Source of the DNA: DASZFV01 sp035546175
GTDB lineage: Bacteria > Myxococcota_A > Polyangia > Fen-1088
Length of the DNA: 11,181 nt
Direction: 5' to 3'
Assembly (NCBI GenBank): GCA_035546175.1
Contig: DASZWW010000295.1
Coordinates: 1 to 11,181 of the forward strand
Every line of letters begins with the position of its first letter. Position 1 is the stretch's first letter. Both the position numbers and the translations under genes were made by a program. Positions 5,172-11,181 of the stretch are shown here, piece after piece. The notes below the pieces were generated by a model. The model was given only the letters and a program-made list of their open reading frames with translations. It made no database searches and was not told the DNA's origin.

Positions 5172-6499
5172 GCCTCGCGCGAGGTCTCGCGCTCGTCGCC
5201 TGCCTCGGGGCGGCGCCGCGCGCCGCGCGGGCCTGGGGGACCGCCGAGCACCAGGAGCTCGGGAGCGCGTCCTACCTCGGGGCTTGCGACGCGCTCGCCC
5301 CCGTGGTCGCGAAGCCGGGCGCCGACGACGCGGCCCGCGCCCGCTTCGAGCTCGTGTGCGGGCGCAACCGCGCCCCGCTCGCCGCCCTCTACGGCGACGC
5401 CACGGCCATCGCCGGCGACTTCGTGGGCCACCCGTCCGAGCTCCTCTCGCCCGCGGGCGCCTGGCGCTTCAGCAGCCCGAAGCACTACTACCTGCTCGCG
5501 CTCGAGAACAGCGCGCACTTCAACCCCATGGCGACGCAGGACTGGCGCGCGTACCACGAGGCCGCCCTCGAGCACGCGCTCGCCGCCGCGGCCGGCCAGG
5601 GCCTGCCCGCCGTCGATGCCATCGAGCAGGCGCTGCGCGAGAGCGCCTTCGCCGATCACCTCCTCCACGACTCGTTCGCCTCGGGTCACATGGGCTTCAA
5701 CCGCCGCGCCAGCAGCGCCGCCGCCGCGAAGCGCTTCCACGATCACTGGAACGCGCGCGGGCGCGTGGTCACCGATCGCGCCGGCGGCACCTGGCGGACC
5801 TACGGCGACGGCAAGCTCGACGCGCCGGAGGACGCGGACGGGCGCGCGCACGTCCTCGGCGCGGCGACGGCCTCGGTCCACGACGTCATGCTGACGTTCG
5901 TGACGGGCCGGCGCCACCCCGAGGTCTCGCTCGCCGCGTGGCGCCTGCTGCCGTTCACCATCGAGGCGCCCACGCTCGCCGTCGACGCCGAGGCGCTCGT
6001 CACGCGCGACACCGGGCGCGACGCCTCGCAGGCCCCGCTCCTGGGCATGGTCGTGCCCGCGCGCAAGAACACCGTCGCCAACGCCCAGGTCTGGACGGCC
6101 TCGCCCTTCTCGCGCGGGGACCCGACCGTCGCCGCGACGGCCAACGTCGAGCTCGCCGTTCCCGTGCTGCCCGCGCAGACGTCGCTGGGCGCGGGCGCGA
6201 CGCTGCGTCGGCCCGACGGGCGCCAGGCCCTCGTCCTCGAGGGCGGCCTGCTCGCGCCCCTCGGCCTCAGCGTCGACGGCCTCCTCAGCCACGAGGTCTC
6301 CGCGACGGCCTCGGTCCTCGTCCTCCACGGCGTCGCGACGATGCTCCACGCCGAATATCAGGTGAACGTCGAGCTCGGCGAGTCGCTCATCACGCTCCAC
6401 GCCGGCCTGGCCTGGTTCCTGCCCGACCGCGACGTCGGCTGGTACGCGGCCCTCGGCTACGGCTGGGTCTTCAGCGCCGCGGGCGGCGGGTCATTGTGA
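5168..6499 (+). CDS. Exported zinc-PLC/S1-P1-nuclease-like protein with beta-rich C-terminal domain
   Basis: A 443-residue protein starting at GTG 5168, which overlaps the phaC stop. The signal peptide (residues 1-22) ends in ARA, leaving a mature N-terminus WGTAEH. In the zinc phospholipase C/S1-P1 nuclease superfamily the N-terminal Trp and, in P1, His6 bind metal; here Trp23 and His28 match exactly. Further candidate ligands are Asp84 (GDFVGHP), His117 (SAHFNP), and His164/Asp168/His174 in HLLHDSFASGH, which fits the HxxxDxxxxxH pattern. A later HDHWN (191-195) sits where a His-xxx-Asp/Glu pair is expected but ends in Asn. Residues about 326-443 alternate polar and hydrophobic residues with short turns and end in GYGWVF, resembling an outer-membrane barrel. 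A phosphodiester or phospholipid substrate is inferred. Catalysis is uncertain given the Asn, and the link to PHA is contextual. Confidence 0.65.
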   Translation: MSLARGLALVACLGAAPRAARAWGTAEHQELGSASYLGACDALAPVVAKPGADDAARARFELVCGRNRAPLAALYGDATAIAGDFVGHPSELLSPAGAWRFSSPKHYYLLALENSAHFNPMATQDWRAYHEAALEHALAAAAGQGLPAVDAIEQALRESAFADHLLHDSFASGHMGFNRRASSAAAAKRFHDHWNARGRVVTDRAGGTWRTYGDGKLDAPEDADGRAHVLGAATASVHDVMLTFVTGRRHPEVSLAAWRLLPFTIEAPTLAVDAEALVTRDTGRDASQAPLLGMVVPARKNTVANAQVWTASPFSRGDPTVAATANVELAVPVLPAQTSLGAGATLRRPDGRQALVLEGGLLAPLGLSVDGLLSHEVSATASVLVLHGVATMLHAEYQVNVELGESLITLHAGLAWFLPDRDVGWYAALGYGWVFSAAGGGSL

Positions 6500-7782
6500 C
6501 GCCGCTCGGCCAGCTCCTCGAGGGAGACGTCCTCGAGCGGGGCGGCCCAGCGCCGCCCGAGCTTGGGATCGCGGTCGACGGCGTCGGCGACGCGCGTGGC
6601 CGTCGTGCGGGAGGGGTCGCAGGCGAGGATGAACCCCTCCTTGCCGACGGCGAGCAGGCCGCGATCGACGAGGCGGAACGCGACGTCGCGCACGAGCGAC
6701 GGCGGCAGGCGCAGCGGGCGCGCGAGCGTGTCGGCGGTGACCTCCTCCTGGCCGCCCGCCGCGCGCTCGGTGAGCTGGACCATGAGGGCGACGCCGGCGC
6801 GGCGCTGGCCGGCGCAGTCGAGGCGGAAGGACGCGGCGCCGTGGACGAGGACGCGATCGACGTGGTGGGCGACGGCGATCTCCGCGCCCACGAGGAACGT
6901 GTACCAGGACGAGAACACCCACAGGAGAAAGACGGGGAAGGCGAGGAAGCCCGAGCCGAGCGCGCTCGCCTTCGAGGCGCCGATCTGGAAGCTCGCGAAG
7001 ACCCAGAAGACGACGACCAGCGCCAGCGAGGCCAGCGCGCCGCCCACGGCGGCCGACGCGAAGGGGATGCGCGCGCGCACGGCCGCCGAGTAGAGCAGCG
7101 TCACGGCGAGCCACAGCGCGCCGAGGCCGAGCGCGATGCCGAGCGCGAGATCCACGCCCGGGATGACGCCGAGGACGCCCGCCAGGCCGTGCGCGCGCGC
7201 GCCGCGCAGGAGCGCCAGGAGCACGCCCGAGACGGCGAGCAGCGCCGCGGGCACGAGCAAGAGGGCGACGTAGCCGAGGACGCGCCGCAGGCTGGGCGCG
7301 CGCTGGCCCGAGGCGGCGATGATGTGCAGCGCGCGCTCCGTGAAGGCGAAGAGCTTGGAGATCGTGAAGAGGAGGACGGCGAGCCCGACGACGCCGCTCG
7401 TGATCTCGCTCGTGCGGCCGACGGCGTCGAGGATCTGGCCGAGCGTCGCGGCGAGCAGCTGGTTGCCGGTGGGGACCTTCACGCCGGACGGGACCTCGGG
7501 CGTGATCGCCGGCAACAGGTGCGCGGCCTTGGCCGACCACAGGAGCACCACGAGCAGCGGGACGATCGCGAACGCCGTGTAGTACGTGAGGGCCGCGCCC
7601 TGCAGCCCGAGGCGGTGCGCGTAGACGCCGCGCGCGGCGTGGACGGCGATGCGCGCCGTGCGGGTCCAGAGCGCGGGCAGGCCCCGCAGGTCGGCGCGAT
7701 CGCGCGTCCAGACGCCTTCGGTGCGGCGCCGCACGGCGCGTCCCAGCCGCGCGAAGGCGGGCACGTTCATGACCCAGGACAT
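6457..7782 (-). CDS. YihY/BrkB-family (UPF0761) inner-membrane protein with C-terminal winged-helix-like domain
   Basis: A 441-residue protein with the family signature GLQGAALTYYTAFAIVPLLVVLLW (about 59-82) starting its first helix. Further hydrophobic helices lie near 127-146, 165-191, 198-233, 240-264 and 273-298, giving the six-helix core of the YihY/UPF0761 (formerly BrkB or RNase BN) family. The cytoplasmic C-terminal part (about 310-441) contains a segment resembling a winged helix (VTADTLARPLRLPPSLVRDV then LVDRGLLAV), as found in many long members. Members have been proposed as transporters, and the old RNase BN name was a misassignment, so no activity is inferred. ATG 7782 lies 4 nt after the patatin stop; ATG 7770 is an alternative. 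The 3' end converges on and overlaps the PLC-like gene by 43 bp. Confidence 0.88.
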   Translation of the reverse strand: MSWVMNVPAFARLGRAVRRRTEGVWTRDRADLRGLPALWTRTARIAVHAARGVYAHRLGLQGAALTYYTAFAIVPLLVVLLWSAKAAHLLPAITPEVPSGVKVPTGNQLLAATLGQILDAVGRTSEITSGVVGLAVLLFTISKLFAFTERALHIIAASGQRAPSLRRVLGYVALLLVPAALLAVSGVLLALLRGARAHGLAGVLGVIPGVDLALGIALGLGALWLAVTLLYSAAVRARIPFASAAVGGALASLALVVVFWVFASFQIGASKASALGSGFLAFPVFLLWVFSSWYTFLVGAEIAVAHHVDRVLVHGAASFRLDCAGQRRAGVALMVQLTERAAGGQEEVTADTLARPLRLPPSLVRDVAFRLVDRGLLAVGKEGFILACDPSRTTATRVADAVDRDPKLGRRWAAPLEDVSLEELAERRHNDPPPAALKTQP

Positions 7783-7786
7783 GGGG

Positions 7787-8788
7787 CTACGTCGTGGCGC
7801 GCACCTCGGGCGCCGGCGCGGACGCGCCGACCGACGCCGACTCGCGCTCGCGCAGGAACCAGCGCGCCTTCGTGTTCCCGAACTCGCGCAGCTCGTCGAG
7901 GAACTGCGGGCGCCGGTCGAGCTTCGAGCGGTACCCGAGCTCGCGGTCGAGCGCGATGCGCGAGACCTTGATGGGGCGGTAGCGGCTGTCGATCTTCCCG
8001 GCGGCGCTGGCGCGGTTGAGCCGCTCGATGAAGCCGAGCTCCTGCTCCATCGAGAGGTTGCCCGCGAGCGCGTTGCGGCGATCGAGGATCTCGTGGGTCT
8101 CCGTGGGGACGCCCGGGCACGTGCTCGAGTTGATCTGGACGATCCACAGCTCGTCGATCTGGCGGTCGATGAGGTCGTCGATGGGCGGGTTCTGCGAGAA
8201 GAGGCCGTCCCAGTAGACGCCGCGCCCCGGCACGGCGACGGCGCGGAAGAGCTCGGGGATCGCCGCCGACGCCAGCAGGCACTCGACGCAGAGCTCCTCG
8301 CCGCCGAAGAGCTCGAAGTGCCCGGAGAGGACCTCCACGGCGCCGATGCGCAGCACCGGCGCGCCCGGCGCGCGCGCGAGCAGCCGCAGCTCCTCGAAGT
8401 CGAAGAACTCGGAGAGGATCGAGCGGAAGCGATCCTCGCCCCACGGCGGGAACTGGTAAGGAGTCACCTCGGGCAGCACCATGAGGTCGCGCAGGCCCTG
8501 CACGGCCATGAGCGCGTGGTTCGCGAGCTGGTCCCAGGGATCGCTCGCGCCCATGGCGCGCCAGAAGCGCTCGAGCTTGTCGACGCCCTGCTGCGGGTTG
8601 CCGCGCACGAGCCCGTCCCAGGCGAGCGCGGCGCAGATCGCGCCGCCCGAGGTGCCCGTGAGCGCGACGACCTGGGCGTCGCCGGGCAGGCGGCGCAGGA
8701 GCCCCTGCAGCACGCCCGCCGTGAAGGCCGTGTGGCTGCCGCCGCCCTGGCAGGCGATCGCGATCCGCTTGCGTCCCCCGTCGTCCAC
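7787..8788 (-). CDS. Patatin-like phospholipase/acyl hydrolase
   Basis: A 333-residue cytoplasmic-looking hydrolase. The start is GTG 8788, because GGAGG at 8794-8798 is 5 nt upstream; GTG 8794, overlapping that site, is less likely. The patatin fold is shown by the oxyanion loop QGGGSHTAFTAG (14-25), the nucleophile elbow GTSGG with Ser47, and the catalytic dyad partner Asp194 in YWDGLFSQNPP. ASAAIPELF (174-181) precedes the Asp, as in the family. The C-terminal part (KLDRRPQFLDELREFG) is typical of a bacterial patatin subgroup. The family cleaves acyl esters of phospholipids or other lipids, and some patatin-like proteins, for example in haloarchaea, depolymerise native PHA. Here the substrate is unknown. 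The gene sits between a small membrane protein and the YihY gene on one strand, probably one transcript. Confidence 0.92.
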   Translation of the reverse strand: MDDGGRKRIAIACQGGGSHTAFTAGVLQGLLRRLPGDAQVVALTGTSGGAICAALAWDGLVRGNPQQGVDKLERFWRAMGASDPWDQLANHALMAVQGLRDLMVLPEVTPYQFPPWGEDRFRSILSEFFDFEELRLLARAPGAPVLRIGAVEVLSGHFELFGGEELCVECLLASAAIPELFRAVAVPGRGVYWDGLFSQNPPIDDLIDRQIDELWIVQINSSTCPGVPTETHEILDRRNALAGNLSMEQELGFIERLNRASAAGKIDSRYRPIKVSRIALDRELGYRSKLDRRPQFLDELREFGNTKARWFLRERESASVGASAPAPEVRATT

Positions 8789-8793
8789 GCGCA

Positions 8794-8798
8794 CCTCC
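8794..8798 (-). promoter_or_regulatory. Ribosome binding site deciding the patatin gene start
   Basis: On the minus strand GGAGG stands 5 nt before the GTG at 8788. The GTG at 8794 lies inside this site, so 8788 is preferred as the translation start. Confidence 0.7.
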
Positions 8799-8850
8799 GG
8801 TCAGACAACCTGCGCCCCGATGGCGCGCGAACAATGGCCCTCGCGCAGCA

Positions 8851-9078
8851 TCAAGCGCGACCCGACAGCCCGAGGCGCGCCCGCAGCCGGCGCCACGCGA
8901 AGGCGGCCAGCGCCAGCGCGCCCGCGACGGCGGCGACGATCGCCAGCGGCTTGAGCAGGCGCGGGGTGACCCCGTGCGTGCGGTGCTCGAGCTCGCCCAC
9001 GAGGCGCTCGAGGCGCGCGCGGTGCGCGTCCGACTCGCGCTCGAGGCGCGCGAACCTGCGGGCGGCGTCGTCGTCCAT
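8851..9078 (-). CDS. Small coiled-coil/single-helix membrane protein
   Basis: A 75-residue protein from ATG 9078. Residues 1-33 are highly charged with a heptad-like Arg/Glu/Leu pattern (ARRFARLERESDAHRARLER), likely a short coiled coil. Residues about 44-62 form one hydrophobic segment (LAIVAAVAGALALAAFAW), followed by a basic tail (RRLRARLG). This arrangement suggests a membrane-anchored cytoplasmic coiled coil, possibly self-associating. I cannot place it in a named family. It is the first gene of the minus-strand run leading to the patatin and YihY genes, 62 nt upstream of the patatin start, so it may tether or regulate a neighbour. No strong ribosome binding site is present. Confidence is moderate because of the small size. 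Confidence 0.6.
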   Translation of the reverse strand: MDDDAARRFARLERESDAHRARLERLVGELEHRTHGVTPRLLKPLAIVAAVAGALALAAFAWRRLRARLGLSGRA

Positions 9079-9286
9079 GGCACACTCAGCGCGCGGCGGT
9101 CACCGGCGCGCGCAGGCTCCTCCGCGGCTCGATGAGCGGCCCCTGCCCCCGCGATGAAGACGCCCGTGTCGCGCCATGCCTCGAACGTGGGCTCGCGCCG
9201 CGGGGCGAGCGGGCGGCGCCGAGGGAAATACGAGATCGTCCGACCGCCGGCGAACCTACGTTTCTCGAGGCGGCGGAGGTGGGGCC
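9079..9286. promoter_or_regulatory. Divergent intergenic region between the small membrane protein and DUF308 genes
   Basis: This 208-bp spacer separates genes starting at 9078 (minus) and 9287 (plus), so it should carry both promoters. I see no convincing -35/-10 pair. GGAGG at 9275-9279 is the ribosome binding site of the plus-strand gene. A 52-codon frame at 9132-9290 ends in an ATGA overlap with that gene but uses codons rare for this genome and was not called. Confidence 0.4.
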
Positions 9287-9901
9287 ATGACGGCGACGGA
9301 GGCGGAATCGAGGCTCTCGACCCACTGGGCGTGGGTGCTGTTTCGCGGCGTCGTCGCGGTGCTCTTCGGACGGCTCGCCTTCCCGCGCCCCTCGGCGACG
9401 AACCTCACGCTGGTCCTGGCGTTCGGCGCCTACGCCTTCGGCGGCGGCGTGACGGCCGTCGTGACGGCGCTGCGTCGCGTCCGCGATCGGACGCGCGGCC
9501 GCGAGAGCCGCGACGACCTGCTGCTCGACGGCGCGGTGGGCGTGGGCCTGGCCGCCCAGGCGCTCTTCTGGCCCACGCCGCTGCCGATCGCGATCGTCTG
9601 GGTCGTGGGCGCGTGGGCGATCGCCTCGGGCGCGATGGAGCTGGCGAACGCGCAGCGGCTGCGCCGCGCCCTCGAGAACGAGTGGTCGCTCGCGCTCGCC
9701 GGCGTCGCCTCCGTGGGGTTCGGAGTGCTCATGCTCTTCTGGCCGCTCCGCGGGGGCGTGGCCACGATGAGGGGACCGCTCGGCGCGTGGGCCACGGCCT
9801 TCGGCGTCCTGACGATCGCCCTCGGCGTGCGCCTGCGCAGCTTCTTCATTCACGCGCACGGCGGCGGCCGTCAGATGCCGCGCCTCTACCTCGCGCGCTG
9901 A
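9287..9901 (+). CDS. DUF308/HdeD-like integral membrane protein
   Basis: A 204-residue membrane protein. The start is ATG 9287, with GGAGG at 9275-9279, 7 nt upstream. It has about six short hydrophobic segments arranged as repeated pairs: WVLFRGVVAVLFGRLAF and LTLVLAFGAYAFGGGVTAVV, then GAVGVGLAAQALFW and PIAIVWVVGAWAIASGAMEL, then LALAGVASVGFGVLMLFWPL and GAWATAFGVLTIALGVRL. This internal repetition and the W...RG...FG pattern of each unit are characteristic of the DUF308 family. E. coli HdeD, the named member, is linked to acid resistance, but function elsewhere is unknown and should not be transferred. The downstream lipoprotein hydrolase starts 7 nt after its stop, so the two are probably co-transcribed. 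Confidence 0.82.
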   Translation: MTATEAESRLSTHWAWVLFRGVVAVLFGRLAFPRPSATNLTLVLAFGAYAFGGGVTAVVTALRRVRDRTRGRESRDDLLLDGAVGVGLAAQALFWPTPLPIAIVWVVGAWAIASGAMELANAQRLRRALENEWSLALAGVASVGFGVLMLFWPLRGGVATMRGPLGAWATAFGVLTIALGVRLRSFFIHAHGGGRQMPRLYLAR

Positions 9902-9908
9902 GACCGCC

Positions 9909-10958
9909 GTGCCCGCGCCGCGACTCGCGCCCCTCGCCCTCCTGCTCCTGCCCGCCCTCGCCGCGGGCTGCCGCGCGCCCGTCACGCTCGCCGCCGAGGC
10001 CCCGCCGGCGCCGCCCGGATGGGTCGACCCGTCGCCCCACCGCCCGCAGACGATCGGCGTGGGCGCCGTCCATCTCTCCATCCTCGACTGGGGCGGCGAC
10101 GGCCCGCCGCTCGTCCTGGTCCACGGCCTGGGGGGCAACCCGCACGTCTTCGACGATCTCGCGCCCCTGCTGCGCGCGCACCTCCACGTGCTCGCCTACG
10201 CGGGCCGCGGGCAGGGCGACTCGGACGCGCCGCCCAGGGGCCCTTACGACCTCGACGCGCGGGTCGCCGATCTGGGGCGGCTCCTCGATCGCCTGAAGAT
10301 CGAGCGCGCGCACCTGCTCGGATGGTCGACGGCCGGCGCCGACATCACGCGCTTCGCGACGGTCGCGCCCGCGCGCGTCGGCAAGCTCGTCTACCTCGAC
10401 GCGGCCTACGACTGGTCGGACCCGACGTTCCTCTCCGAGCTCGAGAAGATGGTGGCCGCCAACGCGGCGGAGCTCACCGATCTCTCGTCGCTCGACGCGT
10501 ACCGGGGCTGGTTCACGGAGACCTGGCTCGGGAGGCAGCCGTGGACGCAGGGGCTCGAGGCGTTCCTGCGCGACCGCGTGCGCGTCGGCGCCGGCGGCCA
10601 GGTGGCGCCGCGCACGCCCAGCCTCGTGCAGCGGCAGCTCTTCGCCGGGCTGTCGGGGCCGCCGCCGGCGTACGCGCGCGTGCGCGCGGCCGCGCTCGCG
10701 CTCTACGCGTCGTCGTTCTTCGCCGTCGACTCGCCCAACCCGGGACGCGCCTTCCTGGCCCGCGACTTCGAGGAGCGCGTGGCCGCCCCCTGGCGCGCGC
10801 GGAGCCTGGCGCGCGCGCGGCGCGAGCTCGCGGGCGGCCTCACCGTGCGGCAGCTCGAGGGCGCGACGCACGCCTCGATCGGCGTGCGCGACGTCGAGGC
10901 CCTCGCCGCGACGATCGACGAGTTCCTCACGGGCGCGCCGCGCGCCGCGCGTCCCTAG
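9909..10958 (+). CDS. Alpha/beta-hydrolase lipoprotein (putative esterase)
   Basis: A 349-residue protein from GTG 9909. The signal peptide with lipobox LAAGC makes Cys21 the likely lipidated residue, so the enzyme should be anchored to a membrane facing the periplasm or cell exterior. After a Pro/Ala linker (about 25-45) comes a standard alpha/beta-hydrolase fold: oxyanion loop VHGLGG (71-76), AGRGQGDSDAP (98-108), nucleophile elbow GWSTAG with Ser140, and catalytic His321 in EGATHASIG. An acid near VDSPNPG in the late part of the fold is a candidate third residue but less certain. The elbow has Ala rather than Gly at the last GxSxG position, which is tolerated because the residue is small. 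Substrate is unknown; ester or lactone hydrolysis is the family default. It follows the DUF308 gene by 7 nt and converges on the MutS2-like gene with a 10-bp gap. Confidence 0.85.
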   Translation: MPAPRLAPLALLLLPALAAGCRAPVTLAAEAPPAPPGWVDPSPHRPQTIGVGAVHLSILDWGGDGPPLVLVHGLGGNPHVFDDLAPLLRAHLHVLAYAGRGQGDSDAPPRGPYDLDARVADLGRLLDRLKIERAHLLGWSTAGADITRFATVAPARVGKLVYLDAAYDWSDPTFLSELEKMVAANAAELTDLSSLDAYRGWFTETWLGRQPWTQGLEAFLRDRVRVGAGGQVAPRTPSLVQRQLFAGLSGPPPAYARVRAAALALYASSFFAVDSPNPGRAFLARDFEERVAAPWRARSLARARRELAGGLTVRQLEGATHASIGVRDVEALAATIDEFLTGAPRAARP

Positions 10959-10968
10959 CCCTCGCGCG

Positions 10969-11181
10969 CTATCGCAGCTCGACGACGCTGACGCCGTCGC
11001 CGCCCTGGCGCGAGGTGCCGGGCGCCCAGCGGGCGACGTACGGCGACTCGTCGAGGTAGGCGCGCACGCGCTTGCGGAGCGCGCCCGTGCCGTGGCCGTG
11101 CACGACGATGACGTGGCTCTGCCCGGAGAGCGCGGCGCGGTCGAGCGCCGCCTCGACCGCGGCCAGCGCGTCGTCGCCGGT
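10969..11181 (-). CDS. mutS2: MutS2-like protein, C-terminal Smr domain (5' part beyond window)
   Basis: The last 70 codons of a minus-strand gene that enters from the right edge and stops at TAG 10969-10971. The sequence shows the Smr domain signature: a helix (DALAAVEAALDRAALSG), then VIVVHGHGTGALRKRVRAYL with the conserved HGxGxG loop, then SPYVARWAPG and GGDGVSVVEL. The GGDGVTVV-type ending and position at the very C-terminus are typical of MutS2, in which Smr is a nicking or ribosome-acting nuclease module attached to a MutS-like ATPase. A stand-alone Smr protein cannot be excluded because the ATPase part lies outside the window. Confidence 0.83.
   Translation of the reverse strand, partial: TGDDALAAVEAALDRAALSGQSHVIVVHGHGTGALRKRVRAYLDESPYVARWAPGTSRQGGDGVSVVELR

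Noticed and set aside
3948..6400. Long minus-strand open frames antisense to phaC and the PLC-like gene
   Set aside because: Charged, low-complexity translations without motifs. The plus strand holds clear catalytic motifs and coupled starts.
5284..7971. Plus-strand 895-codon open frame
   Set aside because: Arg/Ala/Glu-rich shadow frame produced by high GC. It runs over the recognisable PLC-like gene and antisense to the YihY gene, whose family motifs are clear.
7649..9157. Plus-strand 502-codon frame opposite the patatin gene
   Set aside because: Shadow of the patatin and small membrane protein genes. No domain or export signal is visible.
9132..9290. 52-codon plus-strand ORF ending in an ATGA overlap with the DUF308 gene
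   Set aside because: Uses codons rare for this genome (ATA, TTT, CGT, CCA), has no ribosome binding site or domain, and short open frames are common at this GC content.
9846..10871. Minus-strand 341-codon frame opposite the alpha/beta-hydrolase gene
   Set aside because: Arg/Glu-rich translation. The plus strand has a lipobox, oxyanion loop, nucleophile elbow and catalytic His.

Overview
The window is very GC-rich (roughly 70% or more, with codon third positions almost all G or C) and densely coded. It carries two lipoproteins with myxobacterial-looking Cys or Gly/Ala/Thr/Ser-rich mature parts. Together these suggest a deltaproteobacterial/Myxococcota-type Gram-negative chromosome, perhaps of the Sorangium/Polyangium kind. 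This is inference from composition and protein style; no rRNA or other taxonomic marker is present. I see no tRNA, rRNA, CRISPR array, insertion sequence or phage gene.

Layout. (1) Positions 1-1490 hold two minus-strand lipoprotein genes. One is a low-complexity Gly/Ala/Thr/Ser lipoprotein built on 39-bp tandem repeats that runs off the left edge. The other is a Cys-rich small lipoprotein. A 111-bp spacer with inverted repeats lies between them. (2) A divergent spacer (1491-1691) leads to a plus-strand four-helix membrane protein of the bestrophin-like DUF4239 type (1692-2465). (3) Positions 2599-6499 form a compact plus-strand polyhydroxyalkanoate (PHA) operon: phasin-like protein, a small helical protein, a PhaB/FabG-type reductase, a class III-like PHA synthase PhaC, and an exported zinc-phospholipase-C/S1-P1-nuclease-like protein with a beta-rich tail. 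Consecutive genes overlap or are coupled (14 nt, 34 nt, then two GTGA start/stop overlaps). (4) Positions 6457-9078 form a minus-strand run, in transcription order: a small coiled-coil/membrane protein, a patatin-like acyl hydrolase and a YihY/BrkB-family membrane protein. The YihY gene converges on and overlaps the end of the PHA operon by 43 bp. (5) After a second divergent spacer, plus-strand genes encode a DUF308/HdeD-like membrane protein and an alpha/beta-hydrolase lipoprotein. (6) The right edge carries the C-terminal Smr domain of a MutS2-like protein on the minus strand.

How the genes may work together. PhaB reduces acetoacetyl-CoA to (R)-3-hydroxybutyryl-CoA, PhaC polymerises it, and the two small upstream proteins plausibly serve as granule coat and/or synthase-activating subunits. 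No full-length PhaE, PhaR or beta-ketothiolase is seen. Four further or overlapping activities in the window act on esters or lipids (PhaC fold, PLC-like, patatin, alpha/beta hydrolase). The most unusual item is the exported PLC-like/beta-barrel-like protein translationally coupled to phaC. I do not see a clear new defence or mobile system here.
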